From the NCBI GenBank assembly GCA_019914995.1, contig CM034133.1:9442495-9506494 (forward strand): a stretch of 64,000 nt of DNA, read 5' to 3'. Source of the stretch: Acanthochlamys bracteata (lineage: Eukaryota > Streptophyta > Magnoliopsida > Pandanales > Velloziaceae). The notes beneath the pieces were generated by a model that searched no databases, had not been told where the DNA came from, and worked only from the letters and a program-made list of their open reading frames with translations. Made by a program: the position numbers and the translations under genes. Shown here piece after piece: positions 34,077-44,771 of this stretch (the stretch's first letter is position 1; each line of letters opens with the position of its first letter).

Positions 34077-34262
34077 AGACAGAGATCTTCTACACAGCAG
34101 AGAAGTCTACCTAATAACTGTATTTTTGTTACCTGTGTAAGACAGAGATGTTCTACACAGCAGAGAAGTCTACCTAATACTGTATTTTTGTTACCTGTGT
34201 AAGACAGATGTTCTACACAGCAGAGAAGTCTACCTAATACTGTATTTTGTTACCTGTGTAAC
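34077..34262. repeat. Three tandem ~62-bp units in the 3' region of ferredoxin C2
   Basis: Three copies starting AGACAGAGAT (third AGACAGATG), each with TTCTACACAGCAGAGAAGTC and ending TTACCTGTGTA, differ by only a few single-base indels. They begin 34 bases after the stop codon, so probably lie in the 3' UTR. Confidence 0.9.
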
Positions 34263-35037
34263 ATACTAGAAGCTTGTTCTAGGTTATGTATATGCATTTC
34301 ATCAATTGTTATACATCGTAGTCTATACCTTGGCTGGAAAGGGAAAACGTTGTACTTCATATATGAATTATTACCAGAAGCAACAATTTCATGAGTAATT
34401 AATATTTATAGTTCTTAGTCACTATGCTGAAAGAAAGGGTTGATTAGTTCATGTGAAAATCTCGAATGTAGTATAAACTCTTTTGATCAGTACATTGTGA
34501 GACAGTCCAGCAAGAATGTTTACCTTTGTACATTTCTGGTAACAGCTACTCTTCTGGTGATTCTGCATCAGTCCATCAACTGGTAGCGGCTAATGCATGA
34601 GATCCCATGAGAATATGTTGCCGTAAAGTAGCCTAGTTACCTGAAGTTCCATGGAGATAAAAGAATCAGCAAGTAAACCAACATGGCTAATTTTCTAGTG
34701 TTTATCCAACTCAGTTACTTGAACCAAAAATTTAGGAGCTGTATCAGCACGGTTGTGCTTGAACCGAACATCAGCAACGTAGATCTACTCAAATTACTGA
34801 TTCATGGTAGAACATACACCAATATTAGCACAACTACTGGCTCAATGTAGCGGCAGCAGCTAGGTACTACAAACCAACCGTAGCATACATAATACTTGCA
34901 CTCAGATCTAATATCAACATGGAAACCAACTCTAATAGTTGATTCACAATTTATCGGCAGAGGTAGTACTAATAATTACACGAGCTAACTACTTGTTCAA
35001 TGTATTAAGCGGCATTAAATGATGTACCTTGTCGTGT
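34263..35037. other. Convergent 3' flanks of ferredoxin C2 and the coiled-coil gene
   Basis: No ORF or structured feature recognised. It presumably holds the two 3' UTRs. Confidence 0.35.
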
Positions 35038-35915
35038 TCAGGCGTCCTCACGGGCATTACGAAGCATGTGGAACTGGGCATTCTGCAAGAGAGCTCGGGC
35101 AGATTCATTTGCGGCGTCGACCTGACGGAGCTCCTTGATTTCATCCTGCCATTTCTCCATATGCTCCCTGTGGATCCTGTGAAACCACAGTAATTACAAG
35201 AACGATTCCATCATCCATCCAGCATAAAGTTCAGAAAACACCACTACCGAAAATAATGTTTCAAACAAATATCATGTTGAATAACTTACGCGATCACGCG
35301 ATCCTCAAACTCATTGCTTAGGTCCTTGAACAATGCCTTCCCTGACTCCAAAAGTTCCGAGACCTGAAGCCAATTAAAACGAAACCCAAATGAACAAAGC
35401 ATTACTAAGAATATATATGAAATGAGTCGGAACTGAACAGCAAGAAATACTGCATAAATTCTGAGACCAAACGCCAACCAAACGAGACTGAATGTGTAAA
35501 AAATATACAAATCAAAACCCCAAACAAACTAACGTAAATAAGGAGATACATGTCCTACATAGTTATTTTAGAATTGTCGATAATCAAGCAGTACTTCAGT
35601 TGACTTGTATATCATATATTATGTTGATCAAAACTAAAAACAGAAATTTAAATGCTACTTAAGAACAGATTAAAACTTAATTAAGAAATATCTAACTGAT
35701 AATCAAGCAATTCTCAGTTTATTCATATCATAAACCGTAAGTTTTCAAACCATGGAGCAGAAGAGAAAGTTCACCTGCTGCGTGAACCGCTCGATTATGT
35801 CGAGGATTTGTTGCACTCTGAGCTCCATCTCTTCAGATCCAACTGCCACATCAGCATTATCTTCCGCAGTAGCAGCAGCAGCAGTTATGGTCGCCGCCAT
35901 CTCAACTTCCTCCAT
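35038..35915 (-). CDS. Small acidic/helical conserved-looking protein of unknown function
   Basis: Exons are 35775-35915, 35290-35363 and 35038-35176, giving 117 residues. An Ala/Asp/Glu-rich start (MEEVEMAATITAAAAT) leads into a continuous helical region, ELRVQQILDIIERFTQQVSE, FKDLSNEFEDRVIAIHREHM and EKWQDEIKELRQVDAANESA, with heptad-like spacing, ending FHMLRNAREDA. I do not recognise the family; a coiled-coil subunit of a larger complex would fit. Junction codons (GC/G) and splice sites CAGCAG/GTGAAC, TTCAG/GTCTC, CGC/GTAAGT and CACAG/GATC are good. The 5' leader is spliced: an acceptor TGTAG/GAAGGG lies just upstream of the ATG, with the promoter near 36.8 kb. Confidence 0.75.
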
Positions 35916-37206
35916 CTCTGCTCCGCCGCCGCCCTCTCCTTCGCTCCCTTCCTACATTAATTCAAACCGATTCAGAAACGAAAATCGATGCTATGATTGA
36001 ACTTAGAAATTCGAAACGAATAGCTTGCAAAATCGAACAAGAGCAACAAGATGAAGGAGATCTCGACTGCAAAACATACTGTGAGCTTCATTCGCTTCTG
36101 CAGAACATCCATCGATCGGAGAAATCTCAACGTCCGCCAGCAGAGAGATTGCTGGAAGAGAACAAAAAGGCAAAAAATTAAACGATGTTGAAATCCGAAC
36201 TAAAAATCGGCAGATAGGCCCATCGTAAAACAAAAAAAAACAGAACGAAGATTTGTTTGAAACAGAATGAAATCGTGGAACAAAATAGAATCTAAAAACC
36301 GAGAAAACTGAAGCAGAGCTCAAAAAACGGAAACTAAAAGCCGAAGAAATTAAACGAATCATGTAACAGAAATTGACATTGTTTCTGACGCGGATCTAAA
36401 GAATCTGAAGGAAACGAAGTCGACTAAATCGTGAATAGAACAGAAACCGAAATTAAAAGTAAAAAACAGAAACCGAGTTCGAGTCTATGTAAAATACAGA
36501 GCAATCCGAAAATTGAATCCCAGGCAGAAATCCATGAAGAATTGAGGAGCAGAGAAAACAAACATTGAAATCCAAAACCAAACCGATAGAGTGACAAAGA
36601 GAGAGAGGGAAACAGAAATTGAAATCTAAGCATTGATCTTCTTCTTCTATAATTGAAACCTTATTGATTTCTCAGAGCTGATTGTGTTCTTTCTTCTTCT
36701 CCTCTATCTCGCTACTAGTACTAGCTTCAGTACATCTTCTTCGTTTTCACAGCAGACGAAGACGACAACGACAGCAATGATTCGAAATTTCGATCCCAAA
36801 CGGGTGCTCGTATTTATACGCGATCAAAGCTTCTGCTGATCAAATGCAATACTAATACACACGGAACACCAAGTATAACCAAACATACTGGGCTAGACTT
36901 CTATTAGCCCACCAATAACATATAATTAAAATCCTAAAATTTCGATTTTACCACCGCGCTCCGGTTTCCTCCGCACAGCGGCCGCCCAGCCCACTACGTC
37001 TGGTCCAGCCCAACTAATTCCTCTCAGTCCAGCCCAGCCACTTCGCAACAGCAATCAAATCGGTTGTTTTAAGTGTTAGCTCTGAGCAACAACAAAAGGA
37101 TAAAAGGAAATGCAAAGAGCGTGAGCGTTCTTGTTGCTATCTAAATTAAACATCCAAACTAACTCCAACAAAAACTTAAACAATCTACTAGAAGAAATCA
37201 TCTAAT
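35916..37206. other. Leader intron and promoter of the coiled-coil gene, then spacer to the BAHD gene
   Basis: The leader intron appears to run from about 36660 (donor AATAAG/GTTTCA on the minus strand) to about 35953. No coding sequence. The two genes are divergent and about 0.4 kb apart between TATA boxes. Confidence 0.45.
36811..36818 (-). promoter_or_regulatory. TATA box of the coiled-coil protein gene
   Basis: TATAAATA on the minus strand, followed downstream by a leader rich in GAAGA/GACGA and then the leader intron. Confidence 0.5.
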
Positions 37207-37213
37207 TATAAAA
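37207..37213 (+). promoter_or_regulatory. TATA box of the BAHD gene
   Basis: TATAAAA, 72 bases before the ATG at 37285. Confidence 0.5.
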
Positions 37214-37284
37214 GAAACAACCACGAAGATTGTCAGATCTCAAAACAAACATAAAAAATTTTATAAAAAAAAGAAAGAAAAACC

Positions 37285-38836
37285 ATGGCTGGTGTGACAG
37301 TACTGAAAGTTTCCAGGGTTACTCCCAAAACACTGCGTGATCATCGAATAACAACGCCGCTCTCTCTCCTCGACAATCTCTGGGTCAGTCTCCCTCCGGT
37401 GCAACAGCTCTTTTTCTACGACCGTCCCGCCAACGCTGCAACCTGCTTCCCGTCGATCGTTTCTTCTCTCAAGACTTCCCTTTCCACCGCTCTGAACAAC
37501 TTTCCACCTCTATCAGGGACACTAGTCTATCAACCTTCCACCGGTGATGTCGCTATTGATCTCGCTAATGCCAGTTCCGACGGAGTTAACTTCACAGGTA
37601 CTAATGTTTTCTCCTTCCGATATTATAATTATCCGATACCAAAGTAAGGAATAATCGTCGGACTACAAACTTATTGTTCGTTTCAGAAGCGGAATGTGAT
37701 TGCAAAGTTCCACGACCAGCTGACGGTAGTGCTCACAACATTGAGCTGTTTCTTCAGCTGGTTCCGAAACTTGGCGAGGGCGTTCTTCCATCTCCAACGT
37801 TGGCTGTGCAAGCAACGAGGTTCAAATGTGGCGGTGTAGCAGTTGGTTTCACAGCACAGCATGCGATCGCCGACGGACGGAGTTACTGGAAGTTTATCGA
37901 GGCATGGTCCAGAGCCTGTTGCAAAGGAACAAATGCTGTGGTAGAGCCGGCAATGTACGATCGGGCAGCGATATGTTATCCGAGAAGCCAGGAGATTGCC
38001 AGGCAGTTTCTCCGACAACTATCACCGGCTCTTCCAAGTGTTAGTATATATGGGATGGATATATAACTTCAATTAAACTCATCAATCGAACTTCTCTCAA
38101 CCAAAATTTATAAAAAAAAAAAAAGCAAATATCCCAAAATTTAAATTTAATTAACTTGATTATTGGTGATGTTGAACAGACCGCACTACCGATTCCATCC
38201 ATACAAGGACGCTACCAGCTCGAGAGAAGAACTTTTACCGTCTCTTCGGCGACTGTCCAACGCCTTAAATCACTGACATCAACTGAAGTACGTGGTGATC
38301 GGCCTTCGACCTTTGCAGCAGTCTCAGCGTACCTTTGGCTCTCCATTCTCCGTTCCAGAGATCTGAAGCCCCACGACAACACGGCTCTCTGCTTCCTCGT
38401 CGACTGCCGAATACTTTTAAACCCTCCTATTAACGATAACTACTTCGGCAATTGCGTTGTCGGTTGCCAGGCTGTATCTAGATGGAGTGAGATATCCGGC
38501 GTAGGAGGCTATGCCCGCGCCTACACAATAATAAAGAACGCTATACGAGAGAGACAACGAGGACCACTGAATGGTTGTGAAGAATGGCCAAATAAGATGA
38601 TACAGCCGCCGGCGGGGAGCATGGTGAATATTGTGGCTTCGCCTGGGTTCAAAGTCTATGACATGGCAGATTATGGGTTCGGAAAACCTATAGGCATCGA
38701 GCTCGTCTCAATGAACCATGACGGCGAGATCGTTATGGTCGGTTCTCGAGACGGTGGAGTTCAAGTTTCTGTAGCTTTGTCTTCGCTCCATATGGAAAAG
38801 TTCGCCGGAATCTTTCATAGTGGTTTGCATGCTTAG
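37285..38836 (+). CDS. BAHD acyltransferase, anthocyanin/flavonoid acyltransferase-like
   Basis: Exons are 37285-37597, 37687-38039 and 38180-38836, giving 440 residues. It has the catalytic HxxxD motif as HAIAD (His163, Asp167) and the structural DFGWG motif as DYGFG (about 386-390), in the usual order. Other landmarks are PLSLLDNLWVSLPPVQQLFF, NNFPPLSGTLVYQ, NDNYFGNCVVGC and the end GGVQVSVALSSLHMEKFAGI, as in malonyl- and hydroxycinnamoyl-CoA:anthocyanin acyltransferases. The enzyme should transfer an acyl group from acyl-CoA to a sugar or hydroxyl of a secondary metabolite in the cytosol. Two introns are more than is common in this clade. The second donor (CCAAGT/GTTAGT) was chosen to keep phase with the CAG/ACCGCA acceptor; neighbouring GTs would shift frame. 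Confidence 0.9.
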
Positions 38837-39929
38837 GACTGCAATGCGTGATTGTTATGGAGCAGTTTTAAGGAGCTGTTGCATTTCAACTCAGGGCTCA
38901 ATTGGCCAATTTACAATAAATTCAAATTTTCTATATTAAAGATGCTACCTCTTTTTCGTGTAAAATTTTCACAACCTTTTTGTAGACACTTTTATACACC
39001 GGTATATAATAAATACGTACTTGATATAAATACGTACTTGATATATATTTACACAAATTGTGGACCTAAAACATAAACAACGTAATAGCAGGCCTTGTTA
39101 TAAAATATGTACTAGGCCTGATCTAGCAACCTTCATTACCTGTTCGTTTATGCAAAAGCTCCTCTGTAGTTTACCCTTCCAGCAAAACACGAACTGCATC
39201 GGCGGCGCCTAGGTAGTGGAGCCGGAAGGTGTGGGACCTACTCGCTAGTGAGTTGATTGTACAGTTAACTAATCACCTACTTCGTTTTCATCATGGCCTT
39301 GGTGAGAACAACGTATTAATTCTTCGCAGGTGGATCTTCTCCTGCAACGATCCATCCGTCGGAGGAAACTTTCGTTTTCTATCCTTATGTACTGAGGGTC
39401 AAGACGGTTCCCGCATGCAATCTACAAGGAAAGTTAGAGAGCTGATCCGTCATGTTTAGCGGATTTCGCGTACGTACGGGGGAGCTCCGGAGCCATTATT
39501 TGCTCGGATCCGATGCGACTTCATCAACCCTTAATTGGTTGCCTTAACACCGAGCGGTCATAGTGTGCCTTCGCCGGCGCACGACCTTTATCGCCTCTTC
39601 CCCACCGTTCAGTGATATACCCGTTGCCGCCGTCCAAGCTTCAATAAACCTCCACACTCTGTACCTACGTACATGTCCCATATAGGTAATCTACTAGAAA
39701 GTAAAAGAAATCTTTTGGGTTAAATACACTACATCGTCTAACGTTTTCACTTTTCAATGTATCAGAAATACATTTAATTAACATTTTCACATTTATTTGA
39801 TATAAATGTATTTATTATAAAATTTATGCGAAAATAACATCAGTAATGCACTTATTTCATACAACTAGCTAGCTACATGTTATTCTTGTTCCCAGCTGAA
39901 CGTACGTTGAAGATATTTAATTAATTAGT
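38837..39929. other. Intergenic, with a GC-richer unexplained stretch
   Basis: About 38840-39090 looks like BAHD 3' flank. About 39140-39670 is noticeably richer in GC and CG dinucleotides than the surroundings, with stop-broken frames (for example 39229-39459 plus). It may be a decayed transposon or gene, but I cannot assign it. Confidence 0.3.
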
Positions 39930-41490
39930 TCATTCATTTTTGCGAGGCAAACTCTTGCGTCGACGTTGGCCATTAAGAGCGTTAATTCTGTGGGACTGCT
40001 GCTGTATGATGCTAGCTGTAGACGGATATTCCGAGAATATAATCTCGTTACCGTCGCGGAATCCTTCCATTCCGGGAACCAATAGCTGCCAGAAAAGCCC
40101 TCCGGCGAACGGACCAACAGTTCTAGCAGACGCGTAAATGGAGTTGTACACCGTCCAATAAAACGCATCCCTTACATTAGCGTTGAAGCCGGAATCCTTG
40201 GACGACTTGCCGAACTCTGTTATCAGTAATGGCTTCTTCAGAACTCCGGCGGCGTCATTGACGTGCGATTGCATCCAGCTCTTCAAGAAAGCTGTTTGTC
40301 CTTGCTCACTTTGATTTGGAACCCTACACGCACGCATGCAACTCTTCAGAAAAGCATACTCTGTACGTACGTAATAGCTGCTAGCTAGTTTCAACAAAAC
40401 AGCTTAATTACCATTGATCGGGGTACGCATGAATGGTCGCGAAATCGATATGCGGGATCTGATTGTTGGCGATGAAGTCGGTGCCGACTTCATAACCAGG
40501 GTTGAACCGCTTCCTGTACGGCATCGACTCACCGTAGTAACCTTCCATTCCAATGTCTACCATATGGTTGCTGTCTATGGACTTCAGGTACGATGCCATC
40601 TCTGCAATCCATGCCTGAACAGTTTTACCGGAGAGATCGGTCTGGCAACGGGGTTCATTCATCAGCTCCCATGCGAAGATTGTTGGATCGTCCTTGTACG
40701 CAACTCCGGTGATGCTATTAACCCTCGTAAGAACCGTCTGTGCGTCAAAAAGAATATGCATTTCAGACCTTGATCAATATGTATATGCAAATTAAGATAC
40801 ACGTGTATGTATATATACCTTGATGTGGTTCTTGTAGTAGCCCTTAACGATTCCATCGGTGAAGAAGTCGTCTTCCGAGTTCAGGTAGTGGCCTCTGTCT
40901 TTCGCCCACTGCACGTACTGCTTCTTCCCGCCGTAACCTTCCCAGTTGTTTACGAGCGTCAGGATGAGATAGATGCCGCGCTTCTTTGCCTCCGATATCA
41001 CGTAGTCAAGGCCCTGAAATTAATTAAGAAGCAGCCCTGTTATATTAGTTTATATAAATTAATACATATATGTATACCTTGTCCACAAATATATATATAT
41101 ATATATCTTAATTGATCAAAACGTACGTACCTTGAACGTCTCTTCGCTATAGACACCGGGGGAGACCTGAAGAGCTCTATACCCACCGTCGGCAAAGGCC
41201 CAAGTCCTTATAACGGTGAGACCGTATTGATTAGCTTGCTGGAACGCGACGTCAACCTTCTGCCTGTCCCCGGTAGCGTCTGCAGCCATGTACATGAGCC
41301 AGTAGGCGTTCATGCCGTTCATGTAGAACGGTCGGCCGTTCACCATAAAGTGGATACCGCTAGTCCTCACAAACCCTACGGCGGCTCCATTGCCGCCGTT
41401 ATGGGCTGCAGTAGTAATATTGCTTGCATTGCATAAGGCAACAAGTGTCGAAACAAGCAAGCTACACACTACTAGCTTGTAGTGCAACAT
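39930..41490 (-). CDS. Mannan endo-1,4-beta-mannosidase (GH5 family)
   Basis: Exons are 41131-41490, 40819-41013, 40412-40737 and 39930-40323, giving 424 residues. A signal peptide (about 1-22, [17 protein letters not shown]) precedes the barrel. Landmarks are [51 protein letters not shown], the acid/base Glu in [11 protein letters not shown] (about Glu213), [11 protein letters not shown], and the nucleophile Glu in [11 protein letters not shown] (about Glu330). Plant members hydrolyse or transglycosylate wall mannans in seeds, fruit and vascular tissue. Exon junctions are phase 0, 0 and 2 (TG/G Trp) with consensus sites. The protein ends with a basic tail ([11 protein letters not shown]), as in several plant mannanases. 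A minus-strand TATA box sits about 60 bases upstream. Confidence 0.94.
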
Positions 41491-41548
41491 GTATGTTTTT
41501 CTAGCAACTAACTAATGGGCTACAGATCGATGTAGTAGTACAACACAG

Positions 41549-41556
41549 TTTATATA
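41549..41556 (-). promoter_or_regulatory. TATA box of the mannanase gene
   Basis: TATATAAA on the minus strand, about 60 bases upstream of the ATG at 41488-41490. Confidence 0.55.
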
Positions 41557-42772
41557 ATGTTTCAATAAATATTATGATAATATGGACAGTTAATTAATGG
41601 GATAAAATATATAATTTTTAATTATATATATACAATGCGATATTAATGCTAGCTCTTCTTTGCTTGTGGAGTTGATGTTCTTCAAGCTAGCAAGGTCTTT
41701 CTTTCTTTCAGTTAAAACCTAGTTAGTTATTAGAGATAAATACACATATTGTATATAATTATTTTTAGTCCAATTTGTTTCTACAAGGTACGTAGTATTC
41801 ATGTACACAGTATGCAATATCCTTCTAATTAAAATTTCTACAATACACGAACGTACAAAACTATTTTGTATTTTTTCTTGCTTGCCATGAAAACATGAAC
41901 CAGATATATATATGGATATTTGGATCAACACTTAATTCATCGTCAGCACCATAACAGAAAGTTATTAATGGTTGAAGTAGTACTCGTGGATCTCGTCATG
42001 GCCCGATTGCATTGCACCTAGCTATTAGCTAATCACTGCTCGTATAGATCGATCAACTGGTCTCTACTACCTTTGAACGCATCAAAACGTCGACGATCTT
42101 CGCGTGCCGGAGTCAACATCTTAATGCCGCCGGCAAGACTACTTAATTTTGCGTTCATCGTCGTAGGTCGTCCAATAATTTTCACTGCTTGTACACACTG
42201 TATTGATCAATTGATGAAATGCATGTAACTAAAAAAACATACAAAATTAATCTTGTCTCTTATGTATATATATATAGAGACGTCTCATATTAATCTTATA
42301 ATAATAAGTAATTTAAGAATTAAAGCGAATCCTTTGTAGTATATACTAAACAATTAATAAGCTTTATTGGATCAATAGTAATAAATAGAAGATTTTGATT
42401 CCCTGATTCTTTCTGTCGTAATCAAAGTAGGTTGTAGATACTTAATCATATACTCAATTTTTATACTTAGTTGAGGTTTCAATTTTGCGCAAGCTCAGAG
42501 AAATCCATGCATTAACGTTTGGTAGTCCCTTTTATAGACGTGTGATTTTGTTTGCCGGACCATTTCATTCTTATTAATTTATGTCTATATGGTTTGGTGA
42601 GGTAATGAATATATAATGTAAAATTTTGATCGAAGGTCAAAAGATGTTGACAAATTAAATTCGGTGATCGGATTTCAAACTCTTTCCTTAATTATTGATT
42701 TTAGCAGATTAATACCATCCATTTATTCATTAAAAATTTAACCTAAAACTAATATATGTATATAGGATTGAG

Positions 42773-42966
42773 ATTGACGTAGATTCTATCATTTGCGCAG
42801 ATCTGTGCAGTACTCCAACGGTCCACACGAATGTACTGATCTCTCGCACCAGCAGCAAACGTGCTGACCCAACTGCTGCGAAAGATTAGCGCGTTCGCAT
42901 GTACCATTGAATCAAAATCTAACGGTTCACAGAATGATCTGCGCAAAAAATAAAATCTACACCAAT
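42773..42966. mobile_element. MITE-like element with ~31-bp terminal inverted repeats
   Basis: The left end (ATTGACGTAGATTCTATC, then TTTGCGCAGATC) and the reverse complement of the right end (ATTGGTGTAGATTTTATT, then TTTGCGCAGATC) agree at 26 of 31 positions. The 194-bp element is GC-richer than its flanks and non-coding. No clear target duplication was seen, so the superfamily is uncertain. Its left end is repeated at 63376-63391. Confidence 0.7.
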
Positions 42967-43268
42967 ATCATCATATATATATATATATATATATGCAATT
43001 AATAATGATATATAGAAGAAGATTTAATTTTGTCGTTCAAATGAATCTCTCGTAAATAGAAAATTAACTTAATTATTTCTCCTAACATACTTGTTTAATT
43101 TATTCTATTATATAATTAATACTACATTATTATATATCCAACAAATACAGAAGAAGGACTAATTTCTTGCAAATTAAACTGATTCATATATGAATATAAA
43201 CTTGAAAACATCACATTGAGAATCTTTTATTAATTAATGGAGCGCATCATCAACATATAATATATATT

Positions 43269-43739
43269 TTATTGCCAAGTAAATGTTAAGTCGAATGTAT
43301 TCAAGTTCTCGTTGACCCCGTGTACGCCGTCGTCGAACACGTCCCAAACGCAACTTCTGCAGCGGTGTTTGTCACGCTTTGCATCGAACGCATCGAACCT
43401 GAGCGAGCTCAGAGTTGCGCCGAGAGATACCCGTTTGACGCTGCAGAAGAACAATGTCGTCCCCCATAGGTTCTCCCTGAAGCTGAACTCGTACTTTCCA
43501 TCCTCATGCAGGAGTTGCACCCCCAGATCATTGTCCTTAGACTTGCAATGCACTTCGACATTGGCTCCGCCGACTATACGGTTGATGAACCTGACGTGAA
43601 TCATGTCCAGGAGCTTTTCTGCGTCGCCTTTTGATTGCACCGCTACCGGTTGCCAAGAATGTTCAGCTCCTCTGCATAGGAAGCATGACGGCAAGAATAC
43701 TACTAATAACACCAGTAGGAAAAGCTTTGTTGTTGCCAT
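43269..43739 (-). CDS. S-protein homologue (plant self-incompatibility S1 family)
   Basis: A single exon of 156 residues, starting MATTKLFLLVLLVVFLPSCF (signal peptide, about 1-24). The S1 domain shows VRFINRIVGGANVEVHCKSK, DNDLGVQLLHEDGKYEFSF, NLWGTTLFFCSV, RFDAFDAKRD and CRSCVWDVFDDGVHG, with the family's conserved cysteines. SPH proteins are small secreted beta-sandwich proteins; poppy members are stigma self-incompatibility ligands, while most others have unknown signalling roles. The frame is open to an ATG at 43874, but the secretory start at 43739 and a TATA box between the two ATGs favour the shorter form. A decayed relative lies just upstream at 43990-44225. Confidence 0.9.
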   Translation of the reverse strand: MATTKLFLLVLLVVFLPSCFLCRGAEHSWQPVAVQSKGDAEKLLDMIHVRFINRIVGGANVEVHCKSKDNDLGVQLLHEDGKYEFSFRENLWGTTLFFCSVKRVSLGATLSSLRFDAFDAKRDKHRCRSCVWDVFDDGVHGVNENLNTFDLTFTWQ

Positions 43740-43822
43740 GCTTCTTCGCTGAATTGCTTGATTGAAGAAATTAAGGGGAGGAAACAACTTGTTGATCGTA
43801 GATATATAATATTTTTTGCTGG

Positions 43823-43830
43823 AATTTATA
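43823..43830 (-). promoter_or_regulatory. TATA box of the S-protein homologue gene
   Basis: TATAAATT on the minus strand, 84 bases upstream of the chosen ATG and downstream of the alternative ATG at 43874, which argues against the longer start. Confidence 0.5.
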
Positions 43831-43989
43831 GAGTGAAATTTATTAAGGGAATGAATTAAAAGTTTGTGATACATTTTATACAGACATTAATTCGCACACC
43901 AAATATTCTTTCTTAAATGTGAACATTTTGTAGCGTCCACGGAAAGTCATTAATAGCAAATTTAAGTGTATTGTTACAGCTGTAATCTA

Positions 43990-44225
43990 TCTTCTTGCTC
44001 TTATTAGTTTCATTGACATTTGCGGGCAGCCGTGAAGGCATCAAACAATACCCTTTCTCGCTCCCTGGGTGCCCAACCTGTTACCGCACAGAAGCCGTTG
44101 TTACCAAGACGTTAACCCTGAAGCTGAAGCTGTATGTTTCCTTGGACTTGCAGTGCACTGTAATATCACCGATACCATAAAGGTCGTTCCTGATATTGAC
44201 ATGAATTTAATATCCTGTAAGGCTG
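43990..44225 (-). pseudogene. Decayed S-protein homologue
   Basis: On the minus strand HVNIRNDLYGIGDITVHCKS matches the S1-family core, followed by YSFSFRVN. A stop then interrupts, and RVLFDAFTAARKC, corresponding to RFDAFDAKRDKHRC of the intact gene, appears in a different frame. The signal peptide is not recognisable. It is a tandem relic of the gene at 43269-43739. Confidence 0.7.
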
Positions 44226-44771
44226 TGCACAGGCCTTGATGCTGACAAGATCACCAGAAGAACACCCCAAATTTTGCCATTTATGCCTCACCACAGAAGA
44301 CAAGCGAGCTGTGCAGATTTCAAAGAGCTAAATATTTTAAAACAATCTAAATGGTACAGTGTATCAATATTCGTAGCACATATTCCCTCCGACATTTCAT
44401 AGCACAAATCCAACATGTCGATCAACGAAAATTGCTTATACAATCCGTACGTACAAAGAAACAGATTGCCTTGTAGTTCCTCCCGGCTTAAACTAGAGAA
44501 CTATGTTTGATGCGTTACGCAGAGACGGCCAAAATTTGAACCAAATTCTGGCCTTCTGCAGTTCCAATAAATACAAAAGACATAAAGAAGATTAAACTTA
44601 TTACGAGAACATACTGCCGCAAGACAGCCATTAACATAGTTACATGTCCTTTCTTTATATACACGAGAGGGTATGATAGGATAGAATTATTTGAAGATGC
44701 CCTATAACTAGGAAGACTAATGCTAACCTGTCAGACAGCTAAAAATTAGTGATGGCCTGCTGCATAAATCA
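44226..44771. other. Spacer and 3' flank of the AGPase gene
   Basis: No ORF of note. It probably holds the 3' UTR of the AGPase large-subunit gene. Confidence 0.35.

Larger units (their letters stand above)
41491..43268. other. Intergenic, with mannanase promoter, a MITE and an AT microsatellite
   Basis: A TATA box for the mannanase gene is on the minus strand at 41549-41556. A MITE-like inverted-repeat element is at 42773-42966, followed by an (AT) run at about 42977-42994. No ORF. Confidence 0.4.

Noticed and set aside
34077..34262. Possible CRISPR-like array
   Set aside because: The units are directly abutting copies with no variable spacers, in a plant 3' region: an ordinary minisatellite.
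43740..43874. Longer start for the S-protein homologue at 43874
   Set aside because: It would hide the signal peptide, and a TATA box lies between the two ATGs.
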